A DNA stretch of 44,580 nucleotides from Chitinophagaceae bacterium (GCA_021151685.1 JAGKWS010000020.1:1-44580), one strand, 5' to 3'; positions 24,370-33,298 are shown, numbered from the stretch's first letter. Program-made: numbers and translations. Notes: generated by a model not told the origin, from the letters alone.

Positions 24370-27300
24370 TCACTTCATCACATGAAGCTTTCTAACGGTG
24401 GCACCTACAGGTGTCAGTATATACAGCTGATATATGCCAGTAGGCCATTTCGCAGTATTGAGTTGCAAGTGGTTCGCATCAATACTCCCCTGCTCGTCTA
24501 CCAACCTGCCAGCTATATCAGTTACTCTGACCGAAGTGATGTTTCCTGCATCACATACGATGCATACTTGTTCCGACGCAGGATTCGGGAAAACTTGCAC
24601 GTCCTGTGCCAAAGCAACATCCCCTACTCTTACAACAGCAGTAAAGACATAGGTGGCAGTATCTGATCCGCAGTCGTTAGACACGATGCAGGTAACAGTG
24701 TAAGAGCCCGATGCACTATACGTGTGCAACGGTGCTGCAATTGCTGAAGTACTGCCATCGCCAAAGAACCACGCATGTGCAGTCGCCCCCACGCCGCTTG
24801 TACTGAAGTTATACATGCCGCCTCCTGCAGGCACTGCCGATATTGTACCTATGGATGGCAACGGGTTCACTGTTATACTTACCGTATCGCTTCCCGTGCA
24901 GCCATACGAGTTGGTCACCACCACATTATAGATACCCGTTGCAGATGCCACAATTGACGAAGATGTAGCTGCAGTAGACCACAAGTAAAATGCTCCTGCT
25001 GTGAACGCATTCAGCACCACACCAGCACCGACGCAGAAAGATGTATCATTTCCCAAGTTCACTACTGGTAACGGGTTGAAAGTAACATTGATAGTATCCC
25101 TGCCTACGCAGCCGTAAATGTTTGTTACGCGCACATTGTACATACCCGATGTGGTCGGGGATATAACTTGTGTAGTAGCAATAGTTGACCATAGGAAATC
25201 TGAGCCCGGGTTAAGCGCGTCCAGAACCACGGTTGAGCCAGCACACGTACTTATATCACTACCCAGTGCTACCACCGGCAGCGGGTTCACCGTCACAGCA
25301 ACAGTATCCCTGCCTACACAGCCATTTACATCAGTAACACGCAGCCAGTAGCTGCCTGCCGTGCTCACCGAGACACCAGTCGATGTTCCTCCTGTACTCC
25401 ACAGATATGCCCCTGGCACAGTGCCCGGCGACGACAATGCCAAGATTTCTCCTGCACATATGCCCGTATCTGCACCCAGATTCACCACAGGCAACGAGTT
25501 AAACGTTACGCCTATAGTATCAGCGGCGCTGCAACCGTCTGCAGAAGTAACATTTACGGTATAAACGCCACTGGTACTCACGCCTATGGTCTGCGTACTG
25601 GCCGATGTATTCCAAGCATAGGTCGATCCGGGATTGCCCGCATCTAGCGTCAACATAGGCCCTGCGCATAAAGAAGTGTCATTTCCCAGATGCACCACCG
25701 GTACAGACGTACTCAATATTGTAGTAGAGGCCGTAGTACTCAGGCCAAACGAATTGGTCACCGTCACAGAATATGTACCAGGTGTGGTCACGTATATCAC
25801 TGGCGTTGTTGCACCTGTACTCCACAGATAGGTACAGCCGGGGTTTGCGGCATTGAGTTCCGTAGCAGGGCTGCCACAAACATGTGGCACAGATATATCT
25901 ACCGTAGGCGCCACAGAGTAGCAGGCGGTGAGCGCACAGGGCTGGTAGGTCCATATATCATTGTTAGCCGCATTATACGCATTGTTCACAGGTAAACCAG
26001 CTCCTCCCCAGAAGTAAAAGAGATCATTGTGCGCCCATGCCGAAGCCAGAACCCTCGCCCCCATTCGATTCCCGGCTTCAGCCACTCCATACGTAGTGAA
26101 TAATCCTGTTTGCCCGGGCGCATTGGCTCCGCTCAGCCACGTCCAGTTGCCAGTCAGTGGATCATATTGCCATAGGTCGTTCATTTCCCCTCCCGATGCC
26201 AAAATATCATAACCGAACCCATTTCCGCCAAACAGGTACAATTTGTTATTGTACACCATCCCCGATGCCCCAGTGCGTGGGCCGGGATAACTGGTAGCTG
26301 AGGTCGTGCCCATAGTACCATATACGCCCATGAGGTATATATTATTGCGCCCTTTTATCCATCGCCAGAGATTTGTTGCCGGATCATACTCCCAAAGGTC
26401 GCTCAGGTAGCCGCTTTCAAGGCCAATAAAACTGAGCCAGCCCCATCCTCCGAATAAGTAAAATTTATTGTTGCAGACCCAACCTACAGACTCCCTCCGG
26501 CAACCAGGAATAGTAGCCGCTGAGGCAACACCGATAGTGCCATAAACACCCGGTAGATCGGGCGTGGCCGTGCCTTTCAGCCATCGCCAGAGATTTGTTG
26601 CTGGATCATACTCCCAAAGGTCATTGAGGGATCCACTCGGTCCCTGCCCGCCAAAAAGGTAGAATTTGTTGTTGTACGTATACGCCACCGCTCCGGTCCT
26701 GCTTCTGGGCAAATTGGCAGCAGCCGCAACACCTAAGGTACCATACGTACCCACATGATCTGTAGTGAAACCCTTTATCCACGTCCACATATTTGTTGCC
26801 GGATCATACTCCCAAAGGTCATTACCGCGGGCGCCATACACAAGCCTACCACCAAAGAGGTACAGTTTGCCGTTATGTGTCCATCCTGTTGCATGTATCC
26901 TGCCTCCCGGCGTATTCGCAGGCGCTGCCACGCCCGCTGTGCCATACACCACCGGCTGTGGGTACACATCCGTGCAGCGTAACCGCTTCCACGTATTTGT
27001 CGTGATCACATACCGCCATAGATCATCGTAGTTAGTACCGCCAAATACGTATATGGTATCATGCATTTGCCATGTTACATTCTTAGTTCTGCCTTCCGGA
27101 TTATTAAAGATGGTAGATAGGGTGCCCGACGCCGAGTAACCAGCACATGTCGGGTTTTCATAGCCCTTTATCCACGCCCAATCGTTCGATGCCATATCAT
27201 AGCTCCACATATCGTCATTGTCATGCTCTGTGGCCGTCACCGTGGGTGGTGCTATATCATAGCCATATCCGCCCAGTAGGTATGCTCTGTTGTTCTGAAC

Positions 27301-28482
27301 CCAGCACTGCGGTGCTGTCCTCCCCGCTGGGTTGTTATACGGCAAAAAGTTATTCAGTGCCGTGTACTTCCCCATTTCATTTGGATTCTTGGTTCCCTTT
27401 ATCCATGTCCAGTTGCCGCTTACAGGATCATACTTCCAGAGGTCGCTCAGTGCAGAGCCGCCAAAGAGGTACAAATTGCCGCCCAGCACCCATCCCGCAG
27501 CGTCTATGCGGCTTGGAGGTTCATTAGAAGGCGCAGCTGCGTTCATTGTGCCATAGCTGCCCGGGCTATTATACAGGCTCGATCCCTTTATCCATGTCCA
27601 GTTATTGGTGATTGGGTCATAGCTCCACAGATCATTCAGCTTATTTGTGGTCAATCCCGGATCCCCGCCAAAAAGATACAGCTTATGATTGTACACCCAC
27701 GCTACTGCACCATTGCGTGTGCCCGGCCTATTAGTAGCCGCTGCCACACCCCTAGTACCAAACACCGCAGAGCCACCAGTTCCGGCAGGCCCTTTCAGCC
27801 ACGTCCACATATTCGTAAGCGGATCATACACCCACAGGTCATTCATGTGCACTCCGCCAAACAGGTAGAACTTATCGTTGTACGTCCATGACACTGCTCC
27901 ATGGCGCGCAGGTGGCCGGTTCGTTGCCGCTGCCACACCCATAGTTCCATAACTACCTGTACCCAATACGCTATTGCTTCCTCCTACCCACGTCCAGTTA
28001 TTCGTCAGCGGATCATACATCCACAAGTCATTGATCTCTCCGCTTGAGCCAGCCGCATCGGCAGCTGTTATGCCACCAAACATGTAAAACTTTCCATTAT
28101 ACTGCCAGTAGTTTGCACTCCGCCTGCCCGCTGGCATATTTGTCGCCGCTGCCACACCCATAGTACCATATACCGACCAAGAGCCCGAAATACTCGGCCC
28201 CTTAAGAAAGGTCCAGTTATTCGTTGTCGAGTCAAACATCCACATGTCTGCAAGCATTGCAGTGCTTCCATAACCGCCAAACATATACAGCTTATTGTTG
28301 TACCCCCAAGTACAGGCATACCTTCGCCCGGCAGGAATATTGTATGCTGCTGCCACTCCCGGAATGCCATGTATGCTCTCGGTACGCTTGAACGCATTGG
28401 CCTTTATGATGGCCCACTTTTGCTGCGAATGCGCAGACAAAAACAACAATGTCAGTAAAATGAGGGAATAGGCTTTTTTCAT
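24370..28482 (-). CDS. Large secreted Kelch / Ig-like / PKD protein with T9SS tail
   Basis: A 1370-residue protein with a signal peptide (MKKAYSLILLTLLFLSAHSQ). Residues about 20-870 hold 12 Kelch-type repeats, each with a FGG or equivalent turn followed by a D-[LMI]-W-x-[YF] strand and a W-x-W strand (for example KFYLFGGQGPSGSLNDLWEY), enough for two six-bladed propellers. Then come five Ig-like repeats of about 65 residues sharing CAG and YLWST cores, with three regularly spaced cysteines. A PKD domain (AHAWFFGDGSTSAIAAPLHT) follows. The final 75 residues (VFPNPASEQVCIVC ... WPTGIYQLYIL ... LHVMK) are a type A T9SS sorting domain. It is probably exported through T9SS and displayed at or released from the surface. 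Binding to polysaccharide or proteins is inferred. Most Kelch repeats carry WxW, an aromatic face that could bind sugars. Confidence 0.85.
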   Translation of the reverse strand: MKKAYSLILLTLLFLSAHSQQKWAIIKANAFKRTESIHGIPGVAAAYNIPAGRRYACTWGYNNKLYMFGGYGSTAMLADMWMFDSTTNNWTFLKGPSISGSWSVYGTMGVAAATNMPAGRRSANYWQYNGKFYMFGGITAADAAGSSGEINDLWMYDPLTNNWTWVGGSNSVLGTGSYGTMGVAAATNRPPARHGAVSWTYNDKFYLFGGVHMNDLWVYDPLTNMWTWLKGPAGTGGSAVFGTRGVAAATNRPGTRNGAVAWVYNHKLYLFGGDPGLTTNKLNDLWSYDPITNNWTWIKGSSLYNSPGSYGTMNAAAPSNEPPSRIDAAGWVLGGNLYLFGGSALSDLWKYDPVSGNWTWIKGTKNPNEMGKYTALNNFLPYNNPAGRTAPQCWVQNNRAYLLGGYGYDIAPPTVTATEHDNDDMWSYDMASNDWAWIKGYENPTCAGYSASGTLSTIFNNPEGRTKNVTWQMHDTIYVFGGTNYDDLWRYVITTNTWKRLRCTDVYPQPVVYGTAGVAAPANTPGGRIHATGWTHNGKLYLFGGRLVYGARGNDLWEYDPATNMWTWIKGFTTDHVGTYGTLGVAAAANLPRSRTGAVAYTYNNKFYLFGGQGPSGSLNDLWEYDPATNLWRWLKGTATPDLPGVYGTIGVASAATIPGCRRESVGWVCNNKFYLFGGWGWLSFIGLESGYLSDLWEYDPATNLWRWIKGRNNIYLMGVYGTMGTTSATSYPGPRTGASGMVYNNKLYLFGGNGFGYDILASGGEMNDLWQYDPLTGNWTWLSGANAPGQTGLFTTYGVAEAGNRMGARVLASAWAHNDLFYFWGGAGLPVNNAYNAANNDIWTYQPCALTACYSVAPTVDISVPHVCGSPATELNAANPGCTYLWSTGATTPVIYVTTPGTYSVTVTNSFGLSTTASTTILSTSVPVVHLGNDTSLCAGPMLTLDAGNPGSTYAWNTSASTQTIGVSTSGVYTVNVTSADGCSAADTIGVTFNSLPVVNLGADTGICAGEILALSSPGTVPGAYLWSTGGTSTGVSVSTAGSYWLRVTDVNGCVGRDTVAVTVNPLPVVALGSDISTCAGSTVVLDALNPGSDFLWSTIATTQVISPTTSGMYNVRVTNIYGCVGRDTINVTFNPLPVVNLGNDTSFCVGAGVVLNAFTAGAFYLWSTAATSSSIVASATGIYNVVVTNSYGCTGSDTVSITVNPLPSIGTISAVPAGGGMYNFSTSGVGATAHAWFFGDGSTSAIAAPLHTYSASGSYTVTCIVSNDCGSDTATYVFTAVVRVGDVALAQDVQVFPNPASEQVCIVCDAGNITSVRVTDIAGRLVDEQGSIDANHLQLNTAKWPTGIYQLYILTPVGATVRKLHVMK

Positions 28483-28539
28483 AAGTATTTGCTTTCTGTT
28501 GGGTAACAGCGGTAAAGATACCCTTAACTGACGCACATA

Positions 28540-28547
28540 CAAAATTA
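28540..28547 (-). promoter_or_regulatory. -7 box of the Kelch gene
   Basis: TAATTTTG on the minus strand matches TAnnTTTG and lies 57 bases before the ATG. A TTG 15 bases upstream could serve as -33. Confidence 0.45.
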
Positions 28548-28593
28548 TCTTTACGCAACCTACAAGTGTCTTGTCGTCATATCTATCTTCACT

Positions 28594-28634
28594 CCATGTT
28601 GGCCGTAGCATAAAAACAAACAATAATAGTTTGC
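28594..28634 (+). repeat. Mosaic repeat family, fragment (gamma unit)
   Basis: A 41-base stretch ending ACAAACAATAATAGTTTGC is nearly identical to stretches at 29832-29858 and 32952-32993. It is preceded by CCATGTTGGCCGTAGCAT, which matches CCATGTTAGCCATAGCAT at 32952. It is the shortest of three members of this family in the window. Confidence 0.7.
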
Positions 28635-28706
28635 AGTATGTTCTAATCTATAGCAGGGAACGATGGCGAACCATCCTTTTCTCATTTTTCCTCTTTCTTC
28701 GCTGAG

Positions 28707-28734
28707 TTTCTCGCTCTATAAATATTTAGCTTTG
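28707..28734 (+). promoter_or_regulatory. Promoter of the SMI1/KNR4 gene
   Basis: TAGCTTTG (28727-28734) matches TAnnTTTG, with TTTC (28707-28710) 16 bases upstream as a weak -33. The transcript would have a leader of about 85 bases before the ATG at 28828, containing an 8-codon open frame (28739-28765) of unknown meaning. Confidence 0.5.
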
Positions 28735-28827
28735 TTATGATGAAAGTAATCGGAGATTTTTAAGCCGGGTGCTAACGGTAATGGGGTTAGACTTACTACG
28801 TACTAACTAATTCCAGCTAAAAATTAA

Positions 28828-29574
28828 ATGGATAAAAGAATGCTCATTCCTGAAAACTTAAATGACTTTCTGCTTTGGTTCAAGGAAGTAACAGAAGCAT
28901 CCTGGGCAAAAAGAATGCCACAATCGGATCAAGGCATAGCTCATTTAGAGATCAAATGGATAGGTATGAGCAATTCGGAAATTGACCAAACTGAAAAAAA
29001 ATACTCCATTAAATTTCCGCCAGATTATCGAGAGTTTTTGAAAATATTGCATACGTTAAGCATGATAGAAGAATCCGAACAACATTTTTTCTTTAATTGG
29101 TTAGGCGATGAGCAAAAAGTGAATGACAAACTGGATGGTCCGTACTCTGGTCTTTTGCATGATGGAATGTGGCTAAGCTCTTGGGGTGTCAAGCCGGGCA
29201 CGCAGGATATAGCCATAAACAGGCTCAATAAATGGTACCGCGAGGCACCTAAATTACTTCCGATTTTCGGGCATAGATACATTGTAAGTGAACCTTGTAA
29301 AAATGGGAATCCCGTTCTGTCTGTATACGGTACGGATATTATAGTCTATGGATGGGATTTGAAGACCTACTTGTTGCATGAATTTGAAGAAGACTTGCCA
29401 CGTGAATTATTTGAACAAGTCTACGACAACGAAGACAACTGTTGGTACTCTCCGTTTAAAGAAGAGGTCCAGTCTCTTTTCGATTCAAGTTGGCTAAATT
29501 CGAGTTATGATGATATTCTTTATTGGGGAGAGTTGATTATACAGAACGAGGGTGGCTGGCGATACCAACCGTGA
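28828..29574 (+). CDS. SMI1/KNR4 (SUKH) family protein
   Basis: A 248-residue cytoplasmic protein with no signal peptide. Around residues 50-75 it has EIDQTEKKYSIKFPPDYREF, the typical SUKH/SMI1 entry (a helix, then LPxxYxxFL), followed by a strand-rich region with WLSSWGVKPG and NPVLSVYGTDIIVYGW. SUKH proteins often serve as immunity proteins against contact-dependent or polymorphic toxins, or as general scaffold proteins. No toxin gene adjoins it: it is flanked by two copies of the mosaic repeat, with the Kelch gene to the left and the Crp regulator to the right. It is noticeably more A+T-rich than the housekeeping genes in the window. Orphan immunity genes of this kind are often gained by transfer. 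Confidence 0.8.
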   Translation: MDKRMLIPENLNDFLLWFKEVTEASWAKRMPQSDQGIAHLEIKWIGMSNSEIDQTEKKYSIKFPPDYREFLKILHTLSMIEESEQHFFFNWLGDEQKVNDKLDGPYSGLLHDGMWLSSWGVKPGTQDIAINRLNKWYREAPKLLPIFGHRYIVSEPCKNGNPVLSVYGTDIIVYGWDLKTYLLHEFEEDLPRELFEQVYDNEDNCWYSPFKEEVQSLFDSSWLNSSYDDILYWGELIIQNEGGWRYQP

Positions 29575-29618
29575 AGGAAATAAACATGAGTAAATAATAC
29601 CTTCACCATCTGGTCTCG

Positions 29619-29859
29619 CTTCGTCCTTATGTATACAAGCGTCCCGCTTGCGTCAATATCATGTCGGCCATAGCATCCGTTTGCCTTAGGTTCTTCCCTA
29701 CGGCAGGCAAGTACACCAGATTCCGTCCGGCAAAACATACGAAAAACGTACTTCTTCCCTCTGGTCGAAGCGTATTCCGCCTCGTCCTCATGTATACAAG
29801 CGTCCCGCTTTTGTCCCCAAGCTGCCCGTAACATACAAAACAAACAATAATAGTTTGCC
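29619..29859 (+). repeat. Mosaic repeat family, long copy 1
   Basis: This gene-free stretch contains two alpha units (29619-29660 and 29781-29815), each with the core TATACAAGCGTCCCGCTT, which contains the hairpin AAGCG/CGCTT. Between them is a beta unit (29676-29743), with a GCC-TAGG/CCTACGGC hairpin followed by CACCAGATTCCGTCCGGCAA, and at the end a gamma unit (about 29832-29859). Units in the same order and reordered form occur at 32951-33161. The next gene starts at 30018. Confidence 0.75.
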
Positions 29860-30017
29860 CTAAGGCACTTTCCAGCCACACTTTCCCCAAAACTTGTCTA
29901 CAATAGTAACCAATGCCCCTAACCGCTACAACACTTTGAACTTTGGTATATGGAGTTGGATGTGTGTATATTTATAGAGTTACCTACTATATTACAAGCC
30001 AACTCTCGAAAGACCAA

Positions 30018-30593
30018 ATGTTAAGTATTTTCAAAAAACACATAGACAAATTTGCACAAGTTTCTAATGATGAATTTGATGAAATTCAGAAGTTCTTTGC
30101 CATTAAAAACGTGGCTAAGAAAGAAAATATATTAGAAGAGGGGCAATTATGCAGGTACCACTATTTCGTATTAGACGGTTTGCTAAGGAAGTTTTACATC
30201 AACGAAAAAGGTGTTGAACAAACCACTGAATTTGCCATAGAAACCTGGTGGATGACCGACAACATTGCTTACGAACATAAAACTCCATCAGAATTCTATA
30301 TTCAAGCTGTAGAAAAATCTAAAATACTTTATATCACACAAGACAATCAGGAACAACTATTAAAGGCGTTTCCAATAATGGAGCGTTATTTTCGTTTTGT
30401 TTACCAACGGGCCTATGCAGCTGCTCAAATGCGAGTAAAATATCTTTTCTCTCTTTCCAAAGAAGAATTTTATTTTCAATCAATAAATAGATATCCGGAA
30501 TTTGCTCAACGTATTCCCCAATACTTACTCGCTTCCTTTTTAGGATTTACTCCCGAATATTTAAGCGAGATTCGTAAAAAGCGTATTTCTTAA
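30018..30593 (+). CDS. Crp/Fnr-family transcriptional regulator
   Basis: A 191-residue protein starting MLSIFKKHIDKF. An in-frame TTG upstream at 29943 was rejected because it adds 25 poorly conserved residues. Residues about 15-110 form a cyclic-nucleotide-binding-like jelly-roll (ENILEEGQLCRYHYFVLDGLL, then FAIETWWMTDN). A C-terminal region (from about 150) contains FYFQSINRYPEFAQRIPQ and a helix-turn-helix-like YLLASFLGFTPEYLSEIRKK. This layout is typical of the Bacteroidota Crp/Fnr-type regulators that often sit beside a redox or hydrolase gene they control. The AhpD-like gene begins 67 bases downstream, same strand. Whether it binds cAMP or another ligand cannot be told. Confidence 0.88.
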   Translation: MLSIFKKHIDKFAQVSNDEFDEIQKFFAIKNVAKKENILEEGQLCRYHYFVLDGLLRKFYINEKGVEQTTEFAIETWWMTDNIAYEHKTPSEFYIQAVEKSKILYITQDNQEQLLKAFPIMERYFRFVYQRAYAAAQMRVKYLFSLSKEEFYFQSINRYPEFAQRIPQYLLASFLGFTPEYLSEIRKKRIS

Positions 30594-30660
30594 ACCAGTT
30601 TAAGTTTTACCGTTCTTTCTCTTTTGACTTTTGCACAGAACAATATAAAACGAACAAACA

Positions 30661-31113
30661 ATGCAAAAGCGATTTAACATTAAAACAGTAGCGCCCAATG
30701 CGCTAAAGGCAATGGTTGGCTTAGAAAACTATCTTTCACAGTGTTCTTTATCTAAAACAAATAAGGAACTTATCAAAATCCGTGCTTCACAAATTAATGG
30801 TTGTGCCTTTTGTATCAACATTCACACCCAAGATGCGATTAAAAATGGGGAAACAAATCAGCGTATTTTTTTATTAACAGCCTGGAAGGAGGCTGGAGAC
30901 ATTTTTACGGAGGAAGAAAAGGTAGTGTTGGCCATAACAGAGGAAATAACGCTAATACATAAAAATGCATTATCAGATGACACCTACGCAAAAGCATTAC
31001 AGTTTTTTAATGAAGCGCAAATCGCAGATATTATAACTACTACTATCACCATCAACCTCTGGAACAGAATTGTCCTAAGCACCCACTTGACAATAGGGCA
31101 AAGTCTGGCATAA
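30661..31113 (+). CDS. AhpD-like carboxymuconolactone decarboxylase family protein
   Basis: A 150-residue protein with the AhpD-like signature NGCAFCINIHT (Cys48, Cys51, His55). In AhpD this CxxC with the following His carries out peroxidase or disulfide-reductase chemistry; in the wider carboxymuconolactone decarboxylase family members vary. The surrounding helices (ELIKIRASQ, TQDAIKNG, FTEEEKVVLAITEE) fit the all-helical fold, which normally forms hexamers or trimers. A role in peroxide or organic peroxide defence is likely, and the Crp-type regulator just upstream probably controls it, judging by position and orientation. A strong terminator follows. Confidence 0.88.
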   Translation: MQKRFNIKTVAPNALKAMVGLENYLSQCSLSKTNKELIKIRASQINGCAFCINIHTQDAIKNGETNQRIFLLTAWKEAGDIFTEEEKVVLAITEEITLIHKNALSDDTYAKALQFFNEAQIADIITTTITINLWNRIVLSTHLTIGQSLA

Positions 31114-31217
31114 GAAGACTGCCCTTAATATTAGCTGGTTTCATAAACTATGATTTTTATTTAAAGTCTTGACTCGAATAGAAATAACGATGTTTTGTGA
31201 CTAAATACCATAGCTTA

Positions 31218-31246
31218 TCAGAACCCGCTCTCAGAGCGGGTTCTGA
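31218..31246 (+). terminator. Rho-independent terminator of the Crp/AhpD-like pair
   Basis: TCAGAACCCGCTCT and its exact complement (31218-31231, 31233-31246) form a perfect 14-bp palindrome, followed by TTTTTA. It is about 105 bases downstream of the AhpD-like stop. Confidence 0.85.
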
Positions 31247-31338
31247 TTTTTACCCTAACGGGAAAGTCGAACTTTTGATAATTTACATTCTTCTGATAAA
31301 ATAATTTCAGCCTCAAAAGAGACAAAGTAAATGGCTAA

Positions 31339-31498
31339 GAGCCTGTTTAAGATTTATTCATTGCGTTTATTATGAGTGTTGTTTTGAGCGAAACGAGGCG
31401 CATTTTGCAGCCATAGCCCTTCCTATGGCGAAAAATGTAACGAAGTTGCAGCCAAAAACAACCATAAGAGAGGCAATGAATAAATCTTAAACCGGCTC
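31339..31498 (-). mobile_element. MITE copy 2 (non-autonomous element with terminal inverted repeats)
   Basis: This 160-bp element has ends GAGCCTGTTTAAGATTTATT (left) and GAGCCGGTTTAAGATTTATT (right, read inward), extending to 26 bases (31339-31364 and its counterpart 31473-31498) with one mismatch. It is flanked by TAA at 31336-31338 and 31499-31501. It is in reverse orientation relative to copy 1 at 2119-2285, and the interiors match along most of their length, including the hairpin GCCATAG/CTATGGC (31411-31430). It lies just after the end of a lipoprotein gene. A 63-codon frame across it is not evidently a gene. Confidence 0.87.
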
Positions 31499-31550
31499 TA
31501 AAATTAATAGAAAACACTTGCGTATGCTTGGAAGCCAATGATGTGGGAGC

Positions 31551-32255
31551 TTATTTGGTGTCGTCCTGAAACCAAGGATAAATAAAGCTATCCGTTTTTA
31601 TGAGCGTTTTTTCCAGCTCGGCCCTGTTCCAGTTTATATTGTCGTAGTTGCGGCATTCATACAGCAGGTTTTTGGCCGATTGGTGAAAGCCAAGCCGCTT
31701 AAGCGTTTCAAAATCTTTCAATGCAAGCTCGGTGGTCAGTGTGTCATACCTGTACTCAATGTCCAGTAGTTGCAGCAGGGTGTCATTCCAGAGTGTGCTA
31801 TCGGCATTGAGCGCAAGTATGCCCGAACGCAATTTATACTGCGTGGTAGAAATGATGTCCTTAAGTATGATATGCACTACCGAGTCGTTACCCTCTTTAC
31901 GCCTGCGAGCCCAGAATTCCCGATAGTATTTTGGTGCATTTTCAGGTTCCGCATATGTGCACACTAAGCTGTCAGCAAGCGAATAGCCATTCTTTTTGAT
32001 GTAGATGTCTTGAATAATGAACGAGGTGTCGCTAAACAGCGTTCCTAACAACCTGTTATAGTCGGCCTTTTTAAAGGTTTCATGAATAGCAAGCAGGTTT
32101 TCCGGGCGACGTATCCACTTATTTGTAAGCCATGGTCCATTCCTCAGCTCGAAAAATGTGGGCAGGCTTTCAATGTAGCTCACCTCTCTTTGCTGCGTAC
32201 CTGCAGCACAACCAGCCAATACAAATAGAGCGAACAGTGGCGTAAGCATTTTCAT
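31551..32255 (-). CDS. Lipoprotein of unknown function
   Basis: A 234-residue protein with lipobox LAGC (Cys about residue 16) after MKMLTPLFALFVLAG. The mature protein is mixed helical and strand, rich in Tyr, Leu and Lys, with no motif that I recognise. MITE copy 2 lies about 50 bases after its stop, and the repeat-rich accessory stretch surrounds it. No neighbour suggests a role. It is most likely exposed on the periplasmic side of a membrane. Confidence 0.65.
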   Translation of the reverse strand: MKMLTPLFALFVLAGCAAGTQQREVSYIESLPTFFELRNGPWLTNKWIRRPENLLAIHETFKKADYNRLLGTLFSDTSFIIQDIYIKKNGYSLADSLVCTYAEPENAPKYYREFWARRRKEGNDSVVHIILKDIISTTQYKLRSGILALNADSTLWNDTLLQLLDIEYRYDTLTTELALKDFETLKRLGFHQSAKNLLYECRNYDNINWNRAELEKTLIKTDSFIYPWFQDDTK

Positions 32256-32450
32256 TGAAATAAAAATACGGATAAACAGCTACAACAACTATTTCACCAC
32301 ACATATAAACAATTCTTTATTTCTGCACATCCTAAGAATGGCAACAAGCCTGATATAAACATCGGGTATCAGTACCGCTTGTTGAATACCTGAGCCAAAT
32401 CATAAATATGGCACAATACTTGTTCTATTTTTAACGACAATTACCTCCCC

Positions 32451-32933
32451 ATGCCCACACATAACAAGCACCACTACTGCACCATCATAGCTGCATTGGC
32501 AATATCTGCTACAGGTCTATTTGCCTGTCACCCACAACCCGAAGTACTACCCCCTTTACCACCACCAGTGCCAACAACTATACACACAACTGGTATGGGC
32601 TCCCTCCGCACATGGACAGGACGCTTTGAAAGGCGATACTCCATTACATCACCCCATTGGGATACAGTCTCCATTCACCCCGATAGCACTTTTGCATTAA
32701 CCATTATCAGCCCCGACTCTGTATCCGCATTCAACACCACCTACGGTTTCGATACCACAGACACAGTGCAAGGCATTCGCTATTTTGGCAAGGCGCGCAA
32801 CTTTTACATAGCGCACACCGGCGATGGTGTTGCCTATTTCTATAATCGCGATAGTATTGCTATCATCCGACACAGTATATTCTGGAGCCATTTCGAAGAA
32901 CGTGAAGTTTGGACAACGAAGCCATTCCGTTAG
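32451..32933 (+). CDS. Short lipoprotein of unknown function
   Basis: A 160-residue protein with a signal ending in LFAC (Cys about residue 26), then a proline-rich stretch (EVLPPLPPPVPTT). The rest is strand-rich with repeating Thr/Ser and Tyr (SITSPHWDTVSIHPDSTFAL). I recognise no family. It is followed immediately by the second long mosaic repeat. Confidence 0.6.
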   Translation: MPTHNKHHYCTIIAALAISATGLFACHPQPEVLPPLPPPVPTTIHTTGMGSLRTWTGRFERRYSITSPHWDTVSIHPDSTFALTIISPDSVSAFNTTYGFDTTDTVQGIRYFGKARNFYIAHTGDGVAYFYNRDSIAIIRHSIFWSHFEEREVWTTKPFR

Positions 32934-32950
32934 TCTTAGCCCATGTGATG

Positions 32951-33161
32951 CCCATGTTAGCCATAGCATACAATACAAACAATAATAGTTTGCCGTAGGC
33001 TCTTACCTGCGGTAGGCAAGGACACCAGATTCCGTCCTCTGGTCGTCCCGCTTCGTCCTCATGTATGCAAGCGTCCCGCTTGCATCAACATCCTCCGTTT
33101 GCCGTAGGCTCTTACCTACAGCAGGCAAGGGCACCAGATTCCGTCCGGCAAAACACACGAA
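32951..33161 (+). repeat. Mosaic repeat family, long copy 2
   Basis: It contains a gamma unit (about 32952-32993), then a shortened beta unit (32989-33040), an alpha unit (33051-33091) and a full beta unit (33095-33161). The same three units, in another order, make up 29619-29859. The beta unit hairpins are GCCGTAGG with CCTACAGC or CCTGCGGT variants. No reading frame crosses it convincingly. The remaining DNA to 33298 holds nothing else I can name. Confidence 0.75.
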
Positions 33162-33298
33162 CAGTTATCGATACGATTGAATAACACACAATTCTGTATT
33201 ATCTGTTGCCCCACCCAACTTTCCTTGAGGAAGTGTACCACCCGCAATCTCAAATTAGCGAACTACGCCGTAACTTCAACATCGCATTTATTACACCT

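Noticed and set aside
25690..25995. Several plus-strand frames antisense to the Kelch gene
   Set aside because: They mirror the repeated codons of the Kelch and Ig-like units and carry no independent evidence.
24370..28482. DNA-level tandem repeat or CRISPR-like array in the Kelch gene
   Set aside because: The repeats are protein repeats with varied spacing and codons, not identical DNA repeats with spacers.
31347..31538. 63-codon minus-strand frame across MITE copy 2
   Set aside because: It spans the element and its flank, and the other copy does not keep the same frame.
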